Of a DNA stretch of 64,000 nt, positions 35,436-46,760 are shown in pieces. The DNA is from Entonaema liquescens (taxonomy: Eukaryota > Ascomycota > Sordariomycetes > Xylariales > Xylariaceae): positions 248,001 through 312,000 of the forward strand of contig CADCSX010000014.1 of NCBI GenBank assembly GCA_902805475.1. Direction: 5' to 3'. The notes under the pieces were generated by a model, which was not told the origin of the DNA, searched no databases, and was given only the letters and a program-made list of their open reading frames with translations. Position numbers and translations under genes: made by a program. Every line of letters starts with the position of its first letter. Position 1 is the stretch's first letter.

Positions 35436-37963
35436 ATGGTATTCGCTAATCAGGCTGCAAGAGTTAGTTAGCCGCTTCTCCTGTCGAATGTAGCTAACGT
35501 TGAATAGGTGGAGAGCTATCCAAGCACGGAGGGAGGAACAAGTTCATCTTCAGAGAATCCCTTCTCAGATAGACATAACAGGCCTTCACGATCATTCAGC
35601 CTTAGATCGTCCCGAGAGTCAGCTCAAAATGAAAAGGCGGAAGTGGCTGCCCCCATACGGGAAGCCCCTCCTGTATCTGGGCAAGTTACCTATGTCGATG
35701 TTGCGACTGAAACGGGCTCGCAACCCAATCAGAATAGCATAGGTCAACAGCGCCCTCCGATTATATCTATGCCGACGACGTCACATACAATATCGACATT
35801 ATCATCACCCAATTCTGCCTCGCCCGAGGAAGAGCGGGCAGCAATACTCGAAAGTTTACCGCCTCTTTCGGTCAACGCGACAGCTGCCTCTATAGCCGCG
35901 GATGCTATAGACCCCGAACTCATAAAAAAGGGTAAAAGGAAGGTTGCAAGAAACAAATATTTTGCTATATTTATCATCTTTAGTTTGAAGTAAGTTGATC
36001 ATCCGTCTTATATTGAGTACCTAGATAATTAACGCACGTTAGCTTCATGTTCATCTTTTCCAGTTGGTGGTGGCCTAGGTTCTATTATATCTACCTGCCA
36101 TTTATTTCATTGCCCCTCGTCTTAAACTGCGTTATGATTGTCGATATTATTCTCTGGTCATTGAAGAACCTAGTCTTCAAACCGAAAAAGGTCCCGCCCG
36201 AGACACCGGAAGATATGGTTCTACTTATGCCTTGCTATAACGAGACATTCGAGGAATGTAGCAGGTCCCTGGACTCGCTTGTCAATCAAGTCAATATCAG
36301 TCATCATAAGCAAGCAATCATGGTTGTCTGTGATGGCAAGGTTCGAGGCCCTGGCATGGATAAAACTACGGGCGATTATCTTAACGAAGACATTTTTACG
36401 GATAAGATCGAACGAAGGATGATCCGCGCGGCATATGTCGCATGGGACGGCCAATCCATGGATGTTGACGTATCAAGAGGGATATATAAAGGTGTGCCAT
36501 TTTTCTGCATCGTGAAGCAGCAGAATCAGGGCAAACGTGACAGCTTGATCGTCGCTCGTTCTTTCGTACACAACTTCAACCTACGCGCTAAGCGACCGAA
36601 GGTCATTTTCTCTCCGGAATTCTTTCGGGCAATGACGGATTTTCTTGTTAAGGACGCGGGAATCCGCCATGTCGAATTATTGATTGGTATGGATGCTGAC
36701 ACAGTATTTGCGCACGACTGTATCAGTCATCTCGTCGAAGAATGCCATTATCCCGGCACTGTCGGCGTCTGTGGCTACGTTGCGGTAGACTTTTCGACCA
36801 AGAAGTGGAATATGTGGTCTATTTACCAGTCAGCCGAATATACTATCGCACAAGGCTTGCGGCGCCTTCATCAGAGTCTTTGTACCAAGAAGGTCTCTTG
36901 TCTTCCAGGATGCTGTCAGCTACTTCGGGTTTGCGAGGAGACATGTGGCGACTATATTCTCATCGAGGAATTCGGCTACCATCCCAAGCCAACAGATGGC
37001 ATTATTAAGCGTATCCGTGCTACAGCGTCTGAGGATCGGAACCATGTCTGCTTAATGCTTATGAAATTTCCCAAGGCCCGCACGCGACAGGCTCTGAGAG
37101 CGTATGCTTTTACTGATGTGCCACATTCACTCTCGGTCTTCCTTAGCCAGCGGCGACGCTGGACACTCGGGGCGACAGGTAACGATCTCATGTTGCTTCT
37201 CGAAGCCAATTGGAAGTTCAATCTATGGGAGCGAATCGTGGCGCTTTCTAACGTTTTGACATGGATGCTTAACTTTTTCGTTATTGCGAGTCTGGCATGT
37301 ATGGTGTACGCATTTATGCGTAAGTAACTCAGTTATCGATTTCATGTTTGGTTATGGCATTAAATACTAACACCCACCTATACAGATCAACCCTTTTGGA
37401 TTATCATGATATTTGCTTCCATTATGATTATACCCCTCTGCTACTACGTCGGTTTGACCGTATGGCTGTTACAAACTTGGCTGGAGCGTGGTCAATACCT
37501 CCTGGGCCTAGCTATCTTCACGACATGTGGCCCTTTCATCAATATATGCGTAACTCTGTACGCCTGCATCTACATGGATAATTTCGGTTGGGGTAAGACA
37601 CGCAAGGTCATCGCCGAGACGGGTGAGGCCGAGGAACCAGACTGGCAGGCACAGCAGGAGCGCTACGAAGACGCTCTCAATAATAGCGAGAAGATCGTTG
37701 GGACCATGGTTCCTGACGAAGAGAACCAACTACATCCAGAGGTCTACAGGACACCATTCACGGCGCCCACACCGAGCCAGTTCACAATGAGCAGGGCCAA
37801 CAGTGGGGTGATACCGCAAGTACCTGAGGAATTACCTACGGATCCATCTGCACGTGGAATTGACGGTGATACATTGCAGCCACCGCCTCCAGCACACCAT
37901 CCCTCACACAATCCCACACATATTCCTCAGATTCACGTCACCGACGCCCACCAATGGAATTAA
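35436..37963 (+). CDS. Chitin-synthase-like family 2 glycosyltransferase
   Basis: Four exons, 35436-35462, 35508-35989, 36043-37319 and 37386-37963, give 787 residues with all junctions in phase. Residues 1-160 are disordered and Ser/Pro-rich. Membrane segments follow (about 160-215, with FIFSSWWWPRFYYIYLPF). The GT-A domain shows MVLLMPCYNETFEECSRSLD, VVCDGK, KQQNQGKRDSL, and GMDADTVFAHD for metal/nucleotide binding. After KKVSCLPGCCQLLRVCEETC comes TASEDRNHVC with the catalytic Asp, then SQRRRWTLGATGND with the product-site QRRRW. Three to four C-terminal membrane helices and a Pro-rich tail of about 140 residues end it. It should polymerise GlcNAc or a related sugar from UDP donors at the plasma membrane. 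GCCQLLRV replaces the GCFSMYRI of class I-III enzymes, so this is a divergent clade and the product need not be plain chitin. Confidence 0.9.
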
Positions 37964-38987
37964 TTTCCGATTATAAGCTAGATGTGTCTGGTCTATGAAG
38001 GTCGGTCGACGAATGCACCACCGCTAGCAATACCGGTGCCTATCCCCACCATTTATATTGAAGTTTGATCCCACCAAGCATATACGGGTTACGGCCTAGC
38101 GTTGCGGGAAGACAATCCCTGGAAGCATTTGTCATATAGTTTTGGGGGTTAGAAGAGGCTCGATCTCTACGAAGAAACACCATATGTTAATTCACGTGCT
38201 CATATACTAATCTAGGACAAGGCAGCAATATAGCTACTTATCGTGGATAATATGGCATATTAAAAGTACTTAGATTTATATTTATTTAGACTGGTATTGC
38301 CGCAATGCCTAAAAGCCTTCGTAGATACGATAAAAATTTTAATTATAATACATACGACTAAGTCTAAGCTACGCGTGATGTGGCCGGTTGACCCGGTATA
38401 TATGCTTTGAACTTGAGAGCGTGGGTCATATAACCTGGAGCCGGTGGCGTTACGGCTACAGAGCATAAATTAACCTTGATAATGCCTACTAAAAACTTTG
38501 AGAGCATTATACCCAAGTCAAGTGCCTAAGTAATATATTTGGGCTTGCTCCTCTCAGCTTTGGCGTATCGTATTTGACTTCACTTAAGTAAATGCAGCCC
38601 ACAGGCCTCCCCAACCATTAGCTTGGGATATTCTCGGACTCCTTTTCAGCCTAGAGGATGCTTGATAAGATTCGTAACGGAAACGGGTAGAGGCTCTGGC
38701 TTTTTGCTCAACCGTATTTAGCTCTATACCTACGCATGGATAGCTTTGGCGGGAAGGGTTACTTTAAACTTGCCAACTACTATGACAGACTTTTACTATA
38801 GTTCACGCTACGACGCTATCTCAATGGTAACACTATAGTTTATATATGGGCTTAACGCTTGGTACACGGACTCTAGCTGGCGAGTATATATATGTAGGCT
38901 CTCCCTCCCACATATCATGTTCAGACCAAGATCGAACAGAACTTCACAGCCTTTATTTTCTTCAAGTTCAAACATCAGCGATCCAAG
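37964..38987. other. Intergenic: 3' UTR and deacetylase promoter
   Basis: A 1.0-kb spacer between two genes on the same strand. No gene-like frame was seen. A TATATA-type stretch near 38886-38896 lies about 100 bp upstream of the deacetylase start. Confidence 0.45.
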
Positions 38988-39990
38988 ATGCAGACCAAAT
39001 GGAATCCGAAGAGGGTACTGATGTACAGCCTCTTTAGTTTTCTTACCTTGACGATCGTCGGCTTCACGGTCGTCTGCTTTGTAGCTATTGGAAATGCGGA
39101 CTTTGGTAACGGAGACGGTATCGTACCGCGGGATATCGTTGGCACTTCGCATGCCATAGCTCCACGACGGGATCTGTACGTTATCCTATCACCTCTGCAT
39201 TCTTCATCGTCAGTAATACCTCGACTAACAAGTGCGAAATAGCTCTATCCCCGAGGGAACACCCCTCTTTGACATGTCGCGCCCTCACATCGGCAACGTC
39301 CCCTACGGCCAAGCCATCTTCGCGTGCGCGAACCCAGGGCAAGTAGCCCTGACATTCGACGACGGACCATGGGAATGGACGTCGCAGGTGGTGCAGCTGC
39401 TCGACGACCTGAACATCAAGGGCACGTTCTTCGTGACGGGCAACAACCCGATGTTCAACACGCGGATCGACAAGAGCCAGGAGTACTCGTCGCTGCTGCA
39501 GTCGATGCTGACCAACGGGCACCAGATCGGGTCGCACACGTGGACGCACCAGCACCTCGAGGACATCGGGCGCGAGGGCCGGTTCCGCGAGATGGTGTAC
39601 AACGAGATGGCGCTGCGCCACGCCATCACCACCCCGCCCATGTACATGCGGCCGCCCTACGCGGAGTGGCGCGACGCCGACGAGATGCGCGATCTCGGCG
39701 CCCTGGGGTACCACGTCATCATGTTCAACGTCGACACCAAGGACTACAAGCACGACACGGAGAAGGACATTGATATCTCCATCGCCCGCTTCAGGGACGC
39801 GCTGAGGGACGACGGGAACGGATCGTATATCGTGCTCGCGCACGATGTTCACAAGTGGACCGCGCTGAAGCTGCTCCCGGCTATGATCAATATCATGTAC
39901 CAGAAGGGGTATAAGCCGGTGACAGTGGGCGAGTGTCTGAATGACTCGCCGTTTAATTGGTATAGGGATCCTCATAAGATGGAGCACTGA
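38988..39990 (+). CDS. Membrane-anchored polysaccharide (chitin) deacetylase, NodB domain
   Basis: Two exons, 38988-39175 and 39243-39990, give 311 residues. A short basic cytosolic start (MQTKWNPKR) and one membrane helix (about 12-34) make a type II protein with the catalytic domain outside. NodB motif 1 is LTFDDGPWEW (base and metal Asp), motif 2 is GSHTWTHQH (two metal His), motif 3 is MRPPYAEW, motif 4 is NVDTKDYKH (usually DxxDW, here Tyr) and motif 5 is VLAHDVHKW. It removes N-acetyl groups from chitin or a related polymer with a divalent metal. It is co-oriented with the upstream synthase, which suggests action on that enzyme's product. The coding region from about 39,300 to 39,850 is much GC-richer at third positions than the synthase. 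Confidence 0.92.
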
Positions 39991-41763
39991 TCTGGGAGCC
40001 GGAGGTTGGGATGATGGTTATATTTCATTGCTCTTTGGTTTTGGGAAGTTCTTTGAGAAGCCTACTATTGTAGAGTCGTCTCTATTCACCTAATATTTGA
40101 CCTGGAGGGTCGGGGATGGATTGTTGGGTTTGGATTTCCCTTCACAATAGTTTATTGACGCTCTCGTCCCGGTAGACATTGTTAGATGTCTAAGATAGGA
40201 GGTCTCTAGATAGCTCATAATTTATTTCATTATTTCTTAGCTACAGACTTGATCAAGATACCGGTTCATACTCTTACCTATACTATGTATACACATGTCC
40301 TGACTATGCTATCGGTCTCCTTTTACCCGCGCACCTGAATTTGGCTGGATGTTAGGTGGCATGTTCAAGTTCGTATACCATACCTGTCTAAGCCAAGTCA
40401 TGAGTAAACACACCGTTAGGCGTTTCTCTTTGCGTCCGGTTTATTTCGATCGGACTAAACATTCCGGGCGTTTCGACTGATTTCTTTCAAGCCACAGCTT
40501 AGACCGTCATAGCGTATACACAAGCTACGTTTTATTTCAAGTCAAAGTCTGTAAGAAGTGATAGTTCCGATACTCGACCTTAACTCAACTTAAGTACGTT
40601 CACTGGCGTGGTCGTCTCTCAGCCGCAAGCTTAATGATGCCTCTAACAAACGGACTAGTGGGCGCCTGTACAAAATAGGACATCCGTGCGGCAATATCGA
40701 AACTAAAATCGACGTGTGTCTCGAAAGTTGATTGGTGCGCATATAGAGAACAAGCTTCTCTGGCGAATTGTACGGTCACATTCTAACTTACATAAGTACC
40801 GCATGCCGGGCCTACACCGCTATGTATCTAGTTCCTCTTGGGAGAGAAAAGTTTTCTGCATAGTTTGGTAGAAAAGATAGTTCTTCACTGGCATGTGAAC
40901 CCCCTAGTCTTGAAATTTCGACCAAACGGGTTTCAAAGCGAACATAGTTACAGTAGTAACAAGTTTCTATTTAGTCTAGACTAGCTACTCGGATAAGCTT
41001 GATCGGCTTTTACTATTTAGCAGAGAGAGCAGCCTCTCGGAAGTTAATAGTCTATGTTCAAGAATATGATCCCTGTTTGCGGTGCTGCGTGGTGAGACTT
41101 TGATCTCCCCTGCCTCCCAGTGGAGAGTTTTTATGTTCTTTGTGGAGTCTCCATGGGGTTAACCAATGGGGAGGTCATCTTCCCCTCGTTTCCCCCTCGT
41201 CTCCCCCTCGTCTCCTTTGTATTGGGATCTGTGGGACTTACATACATAGTACGTAGTATCGTCATCTCGTCCAACCCAAAGCTGCAGAAGTTGGAGAAGT
41301 TGGGGCTGCGGGGTTCAGAACCCGAACAAGAAACCTCACGTTGTTTTCCTCGCAGGTCATGCCTTGTTCCTTGTTCCTTGTTCCCTTCTATTCCTAGGGA
41401 GGTAATTCGGCTTGATGTCGGGTACGAGACGCGGCGAGGACCGGGGGTAACTCGTGACCTGCATCCTGCCGTGCCGAAGTCATTGGTTCCCACGCGGCGG
41501 TTATGCTGTGTATGCTGTGACGTCGGTCTAACTGTATCAGGTATTCGGTTGGGCGACGCCTTTTTCTCCTTGCTAGGTAGAGTATCTTAGTATTATTCAT
41601 TGGGTATATATCATGTAGATCACCCCCCTCTCTTGCGCCGTCTTTTAGAAAACAAAACCTCTCATAACATCGTGGCTTGTTCTCTTAGAAAGAGACGCGT
41701 GTACGTGTCTAAGTGAGTAGTGATAGAATCGATCGTGTATTGCCTCAAGCACGAAAGGCCAAG
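39991..41763. other. Intergenic
   Basis: About 1.8 kb between the deacetylase and sugar transporter genes. A plus-strand frame at 41120-41590 has no family features and is not called. Tandem CCCCTCGT-like units occur near 41181-41217. Nothing else is recognised. Confidence 0.5.
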
Positions 41764-43802
41764 ATGGAGAGGCTTCCCGGCACCAACGTTGCCAACTTCC
41801 TAGAGAAGCGGCAGCTTCTTATTGCGATCAACTGTATCGCCGCGCTGGTGCGTGACTTTACTAAAGGCTGCGCACATTTATAACAATTCCTGGGTATCTA
41901 ACTCATCATAGTCTATCTTCTTCTTCGGGTACGATCAGGGTATGATGTCAGGAGTGAATGGTACGTATAAAAATATGAGATCCTATCATCTTAAATTCTT
42001 TTTACCTCTATAGCAGCTAACATTCAGTAGTGAGTAGGATAACCCTACTATTTCAGCTCGCTCGAGCTTGAAGTTTCTATAGCAGAAACATTGTAAAGCT
42101 AACACAGGATTCTTCGATGTGCTAGAATTCGAAGCATTATATCGATCTTATGGGTCTTGGATATGTCGACCCGGACACGGATGAGCCTATTATCACGGAC
42201 AGTCTACTACAAGGTGGAATTGTCTCAGTCTACTACCTGGGGACTTTATTCGGGTGCCTTGGCGGCGGATGGGTTGGTGACAAGATCGGTAGAATAAAGA
42301 CCATCGCTCTAGGGTCAGTATGGGCTATCATTGGAGCGAGCTTGCAATGCTCGGCTATGAATCACAGCTGGATGATATGTGCCCGCGCTGTGAACGGCAT
42401 AGGAACTGGAATACTTAATGCTATCGTCCCCGTCTGGTAAGCTACTCTTGGATCACTTATAACGTTATTTGCCTTAGTATATCTAATTGAACATCTTCCT
42501 AGGGCGACTGAGACGGCAGAACACACATCAAGAGGCCAATTCATCGCCATCGAGTTTACCCTGAACATCTTTGGTGTTGTCGTCGCTTACTGGCTCGAAT
42601 TTGGCTTATCATTCATCGACAATGGTGGTTCGGCATTCCGATGGCGATTCCCCATTGCCTTTCAGATCATCCCGCTCCTCGTACTCTTAGGAGCCGTCTG
42701 GTTCTTCCCGGAATCTCCTCGATGGCTTGCTAAGGTCGGACGTACCGAAGAGGCCCGTTTCATCCTGCGCCGACTTCGAGGATCGACGGGAGAAGACCTA
42801 CAGAGGGCCGAGGCCGAGTTGCAGGATATTACCAACATCGTCGCGCTCGAAAGCAGAGAGTCCAAGAAGAACTCGTATATACACATGCTTTTTGGCATTG
42901 GATCGGGCGAGTTGCACACCGGTCGACGTGTCCAGCTTGTTATCTGGCTACAAATCATCCAAGAATGGGTTGGCATTGCGGGTGTCACCGTCTATGCGCC
43001 TACTATATTCCGCATAGCTGGCTTTGACACATTTAAGAGCCAGTGGATCAGTGGTCTTAACAATATTTTCTACATGTTCGCTACACTCATCTGCGTCTTT
43101 ACCTTGGATCGTATCGGCCGTAGGTGGACCTTGTATTGGGGTGCTGTCGGTCAAGGTATCGCTATGTTCCTTGCCGGCGCGTTCTCTAAGCTTGGCCAGG
43201 ATGCAACTGCGAACGGGGATTTAGCCAAGGCCAGCTCTTATGGAGCAGCAGCGGCGTCTTTCGTGTTTATTTTCACTTCTGTCTTCGGTGCAACCTGGCT
43301 AACGGTTCCCTGGTTATACCCTGCTGAGATCTTCCCCTCCAGGTCCGAGCAAAGGGTAATGCCTGGGGTGTTGTTGGTTGGTCGATCGGAAACGGATGGC
43401 TAACGCTTCTGTGTCCGGTCATGTTCTCAAGTAAGTTCGGCTCTCATTGGGATTTAGCATAATTGTATCTCTAACCAACTTGTCTCAGACATTGGCTCCA
43501 CGACATTACACATCTTCGGAGCGTGCAACATATTGGCCATTCCAATCGTCTGGGCTCTCTACCCGGAAAGTAACCAGCGAACGTTGGAGGAGATGGACCT
43601 CTTATTCGCGGCACCTACGCCCTGGGTTTGGGATGCCGAGAAGACTTTTGCGCGACTCAAGGAAGAGCGGCCAGACCTTGTCCAAGCTGCTAAGAAAGGT
43701 GAACACGTCGTTGATCCCGAAACTGGCGTACTAGCTCGTACTGTAACTCCCAAGACCGAGGCGGCTATCCACACGGAAAGCGAGGGCAACACATCCCCTT
43801 AG
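41764..43802 (+). CDS. MFS sugar transporter (hexose/STL1-like), one frame break
   Basis: Proposed exons are 41764-41847, 41912-41960, 42126-42436, 42503-43430 and 43489-43802, about 561 residues. Sugar-porter marks are FFFGYDQGMMSGVN in helix 1, YIDLMGLGY, then GGGWVGDKIGRIKT (loop 2-3), FFPESPRWLAKVGR, QEWVGIAGVTVYAPTIF, LDRIGRRWTLYWG and WLYPAEIFP followed by VRAKGNAWGVVGWSIGNGW. It belongs to the fungal monosaccharide/polyol porters at the plasma membrane. One C is missing at 43334-43337 (FPLQVRAKG expected); without it the protein would end at 43403. The second donor leaves one extra G at 41960. Both are treated as sequence errors. It ends the carbohydrate gene block and could feed precursor synthesis (inference). 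Confidence 0.85.
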
Positions 43803-44678
43803 ACGGACTATTATGTTCAGCTCTAATGACGCATTTCAACTATAGACGTGGCTAATTACATCTTCACGATCTTGGTTTAATTCCAGAGAGGGTGCTTACT
43901 ATATAAGACGGTCTCTGAGATACATAATGAGCAAAGCTATCTAGAATCATAGATTTTGTTTATCTAAGGCTAGAAGCGGCTAAAGAGGATAAATACCCTT
44001 GGGCTTTAGCGTATGATTCGAATCAATTATATTTCACTGTTCAATTATTACGGTGTATTTACTAAGTACGGTGATCATAAAGTTTCGTTCACTTAACTGT
44101 GGCTTTAAAGACAAAGAAGAGATCATGCCAACATCTCGAAGCTGGAACCCAGGAACTGATCATCATATTTTAGTTATCAATTTGGCATAAGATCTACTCA
44201 CGAAAGACAAACAAAGCGAGGATAAATCTGTAGTCCTGATTACCCCTTACTTAATGACGTCTTTTCTCGGCTTTCCGTGGCCTCATATCCTGTATTTGAC
44301 AAGCTTTCCATCCTTCCCGTCCTAAACTCCCGAGATCCCTTTAGTCAACGCCTTTCCTATCCTATCATGTTTCCCTACCAACATCACTCATGTCCTGCCC
44401 TACTTTCCCACAACACCCGGCCGGGTGATTTCTTCCAAATGAGTACTTCGGTATACGCCATCTTGGGTTAGATAGGAATCGCTGATATACCGCCTCTCCG
44501 AGCTTGGAGTATCGTGTAAAGTTGATCTAGTATCCCACTGCACCGTCACCATATCTAAAAGGGATCTAACTGTAGCAATACGATCTTAGTTCATCGATCT
44601 AAAAACCGAGTAACGCAAAGTGGAAAAGGGGTGTAGTACCATGGAGTTAGGTGGCATCTGGCATAGCACATGGTATGC
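43803..44678. other. Intergenic
   Basis: AT-leaning spacer between convergent genes. The plus-strand frame 44277-44471 has no recognisable features, and nothing is called. Confidence 0.5.
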
Positions 44679-44873
44679 TTATTTGGTAGCAATTCCCTTG
44701 CCATTCAGAGCCGCAGCACCCTCAGCAGCTGCTTCGCCTTCCGCTCCCTCGAAGCCGATGGCGCCATCACCGACTACCAGAGCAGGCGAGTAGGCCCCTA
44801 GGTTGATGTTTAAGGGAGCACTGACAGTGATGCCTATGAGCGTAGCGAATGCAATAGCAAGTGTAGATTTCAT
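44679..44873 (-). CDS. Small secreted protein, 64 residues
   Basis: Single-exon gene. Residues 1-18 form a clear signal peptide (MKSTLAIAFATLIGITVSA, cleavage likely after VSA). The mature part is about 45 residues: PLNINLGAYSPALVVGDGAI, then a Gly/Glu/Ala-rich tail (FEGAEGEAAAEGAAAL) ending NGKGIATK. No Cys, so not a disulphide-rich effector. I recall the NLGAYSPALVVGDG segment from small secreted proteins of other filamentous ascomycetes, which argues that the frame is real; function is unknown. Possible roles are a surface or wall peptide or a processed peptide. Confidence 0.75.
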   Translation of the reverse strand: MKSTLAIAFATLIGITVSAPLNINLGAYSPALVVGDGAIGFEGAEGEAAAEGAAALNGKGIATK

Positions 44874-45840
44874 ATTGATTCTTTGTTTGCTAGATGTAGT
44901 CGAAGCGAGAGGTATGGTAAAAGGAGATAGGGAGCTCGGGATAAATAAATTACAACGTAGCGCACCTGTGCACTTCTGTATAAGCGATAATATATATAAT
45001 TACAGTGAAAGTAAGTCCAGATGAGGAGGGCCAGCTACCGAGAGAAAGAAGAAGCAATGAAAATCGGGGAGGTCATCGGATTCTTATCATATTCTCTACA
45101 TCTCATATTAGTGAATATACAATTATACTAACAGATAGTTATCACATCTTTGCATTCCAAAAATAGACAATAAAGCTCATGTTTCATGGCGTCGAGTATG
45201 TAGTTGACCATACTGTTGAATCTGCCAAGCCTGATTGCCAAGGGCCTCAGATCGGGCCAAGCCGTGAGATCGTCACTCTGTTTGTCGCAACCCCACGATA
45301 CTACGCGCATATGGTGTCTGAGAATGAAAAGATCCAGTCTAGACACCCAATACATATCAAGTGGGTGTGTGGGAACAGCGATGAAGTATTGGTCCATACC
45401 TTACGGACTGGTGATTCGCGGTAGATTTCTACGACTGCCGTGTTGCTAACGCAGATCTCTGTTTCAACCTCATCGAAGGCGTCGAATCAGACAAGTTAGC
45501 TCTTAGTGAATCATAGAAATACTTAGTTAGCTAGACGGTAGTTCAGCGATTCGTCGTTATATAATATCGCCAAGGTGTGTCACTAAGATGTCCTTAGTTG
45601 AATATCATACAGCTTAAAATGGGCACAGCATATTCGATTTCTATTTTATTATATGATTCAATGTTAGTGTTTATAGCTAGGGTAGGTAAGGTAGCTCTCA
45701 TTTGAAAGGTCCGTCGATGAAGCATAGCGACTTATACCCGCCGTATACTTCCCACCTCCAGAGATGGGTCACTATACATGAATATGAACATCGTATCAAC
45801 CTCCATATGCTTCCAAACCTCCATCTTTTACCCAAGTCCC
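44874..45840. other. Intergenic
   Basis: About 0.97 kb, AT-rich, with only short frames lacking protein character. It contains the promoter of the small secreted protein gene at its left end. Confidence 0.5.
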
Positions 45841-46760
45841 CTATAAATCCGGCATCTCCTTCAAATAGCTTTCCAAACCCTGCAACTCGATCCCCCTCTG
45901 CGCATTCAGCGTGCTCTCCATATCCCACGCCACGCCTCTACCCACAGCCCACACATTTGTATACTTGAGCATCCCATCATCCGGCCTCTCCCTCAACTTC
46001 CCCTTCAAAAACTCCTCATCCCACACCTCCCTCGTCCACGTGCCCCAAACCTCTTCTCCACCAGCTCCGCGACCCGCGCATACGTCACCGTGTCCCCGGC
46101 AATATACACCGTCTGCCGCGCCACATCCCTCGGATCGTACATCACTTCCGCCGCCATCTTGCCGATATCCACCGCCGTCGTAAGCGACAGCCTCGCGTCC
46201 CAGGACCCGAGGGCGCGCAGTTTGCGCTCCTGGAGATCGACGACCCCGAACGCGGGCAGGAACAGGAAACTCATGAACAGCCCCGTGGATACGATGATCC
46301 AGTCTGTATCCTGCTGCGAGCGGAGTAGCGACCGCACTCGCAACTGCTCGTCGAATAGGTCCTGCGCGCTGCCCCCGCCTACCACGTCGTAGTCAATGCC
46401 CCACTGCCAGGGGAGATACCGCCGTACTTTAGCTTGTAAAACCGCCTGTGTGAGTTTGACTTGAGTTCCGGCTGGTAAGCCGAAGCCCGAGCACGATATA
46501 ACGGTATGGTACTTCTTGAACACCTCGGCGAGCTGCTCAGCCGAATCGTTCGCTAAATCACCTGCTTCGAAGGTAGCGCCTAGGGTCTTAAGACGCTCAT
46601 TCTGGGCCCTCTTGCCCGGGTCCTGAGAGGAGATGCTGGATTGCCGGAGGAGGATGGCGATGGCGCCGCCGTTGCGCTTTGGGTGCGTGACGAGGGCCTC
46701 CAGGACGGCTGTACCAAGCTCGCCTGCGCCGATAAGTAGGATGGATGGGGCGGTAGTCAT
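45841..46760 (-). CDS. NmrA/isoflavone-reductase-like NAD(P)-binding protein, one frame break
   Basis: Single-exon gene of about 306 residues once one base is restored. A Rossmann motif opens the protein (ILLIGAGELGTAVLEAL), followed by AIAILLRQSS, GATFEAGDLAND and TVISCSGFGLPAG. RRYLPWQWGIDYDVVGG corresponds to the conserved region in fungal aromatic-alcohol/isoflavone reductase-like proteins, and VSTGLFMSFLF and VYIAGDTVTYARVAELVEKR come next. It probably binds NADP(H), as a reductase or redox sensor; no substrate can be named. The frame breaks at 46043-46046 (CCCC plus, GGGG coding). With five G the C-terminus continues as TWTREVWDEEFLKGKL to a stop at 45841, the expected family ending. 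Uncorrected, it would stop at 46005. Confidence 0.82.

Noticed and set aside
39181..39987. 268-codon open frame on the minus strand
   Set aside because: It is the antisense shadow of the GC-rich deacetylase exon. Its translation is Val/Arg/His-rich with no family features, while the plus strand has all five NodB motifs.
41120..41590. 156-codon plus-strand frame
   Set aside because: No conserved segments and no intron structure; overlapping open frames on the other strand indicate chance openness.
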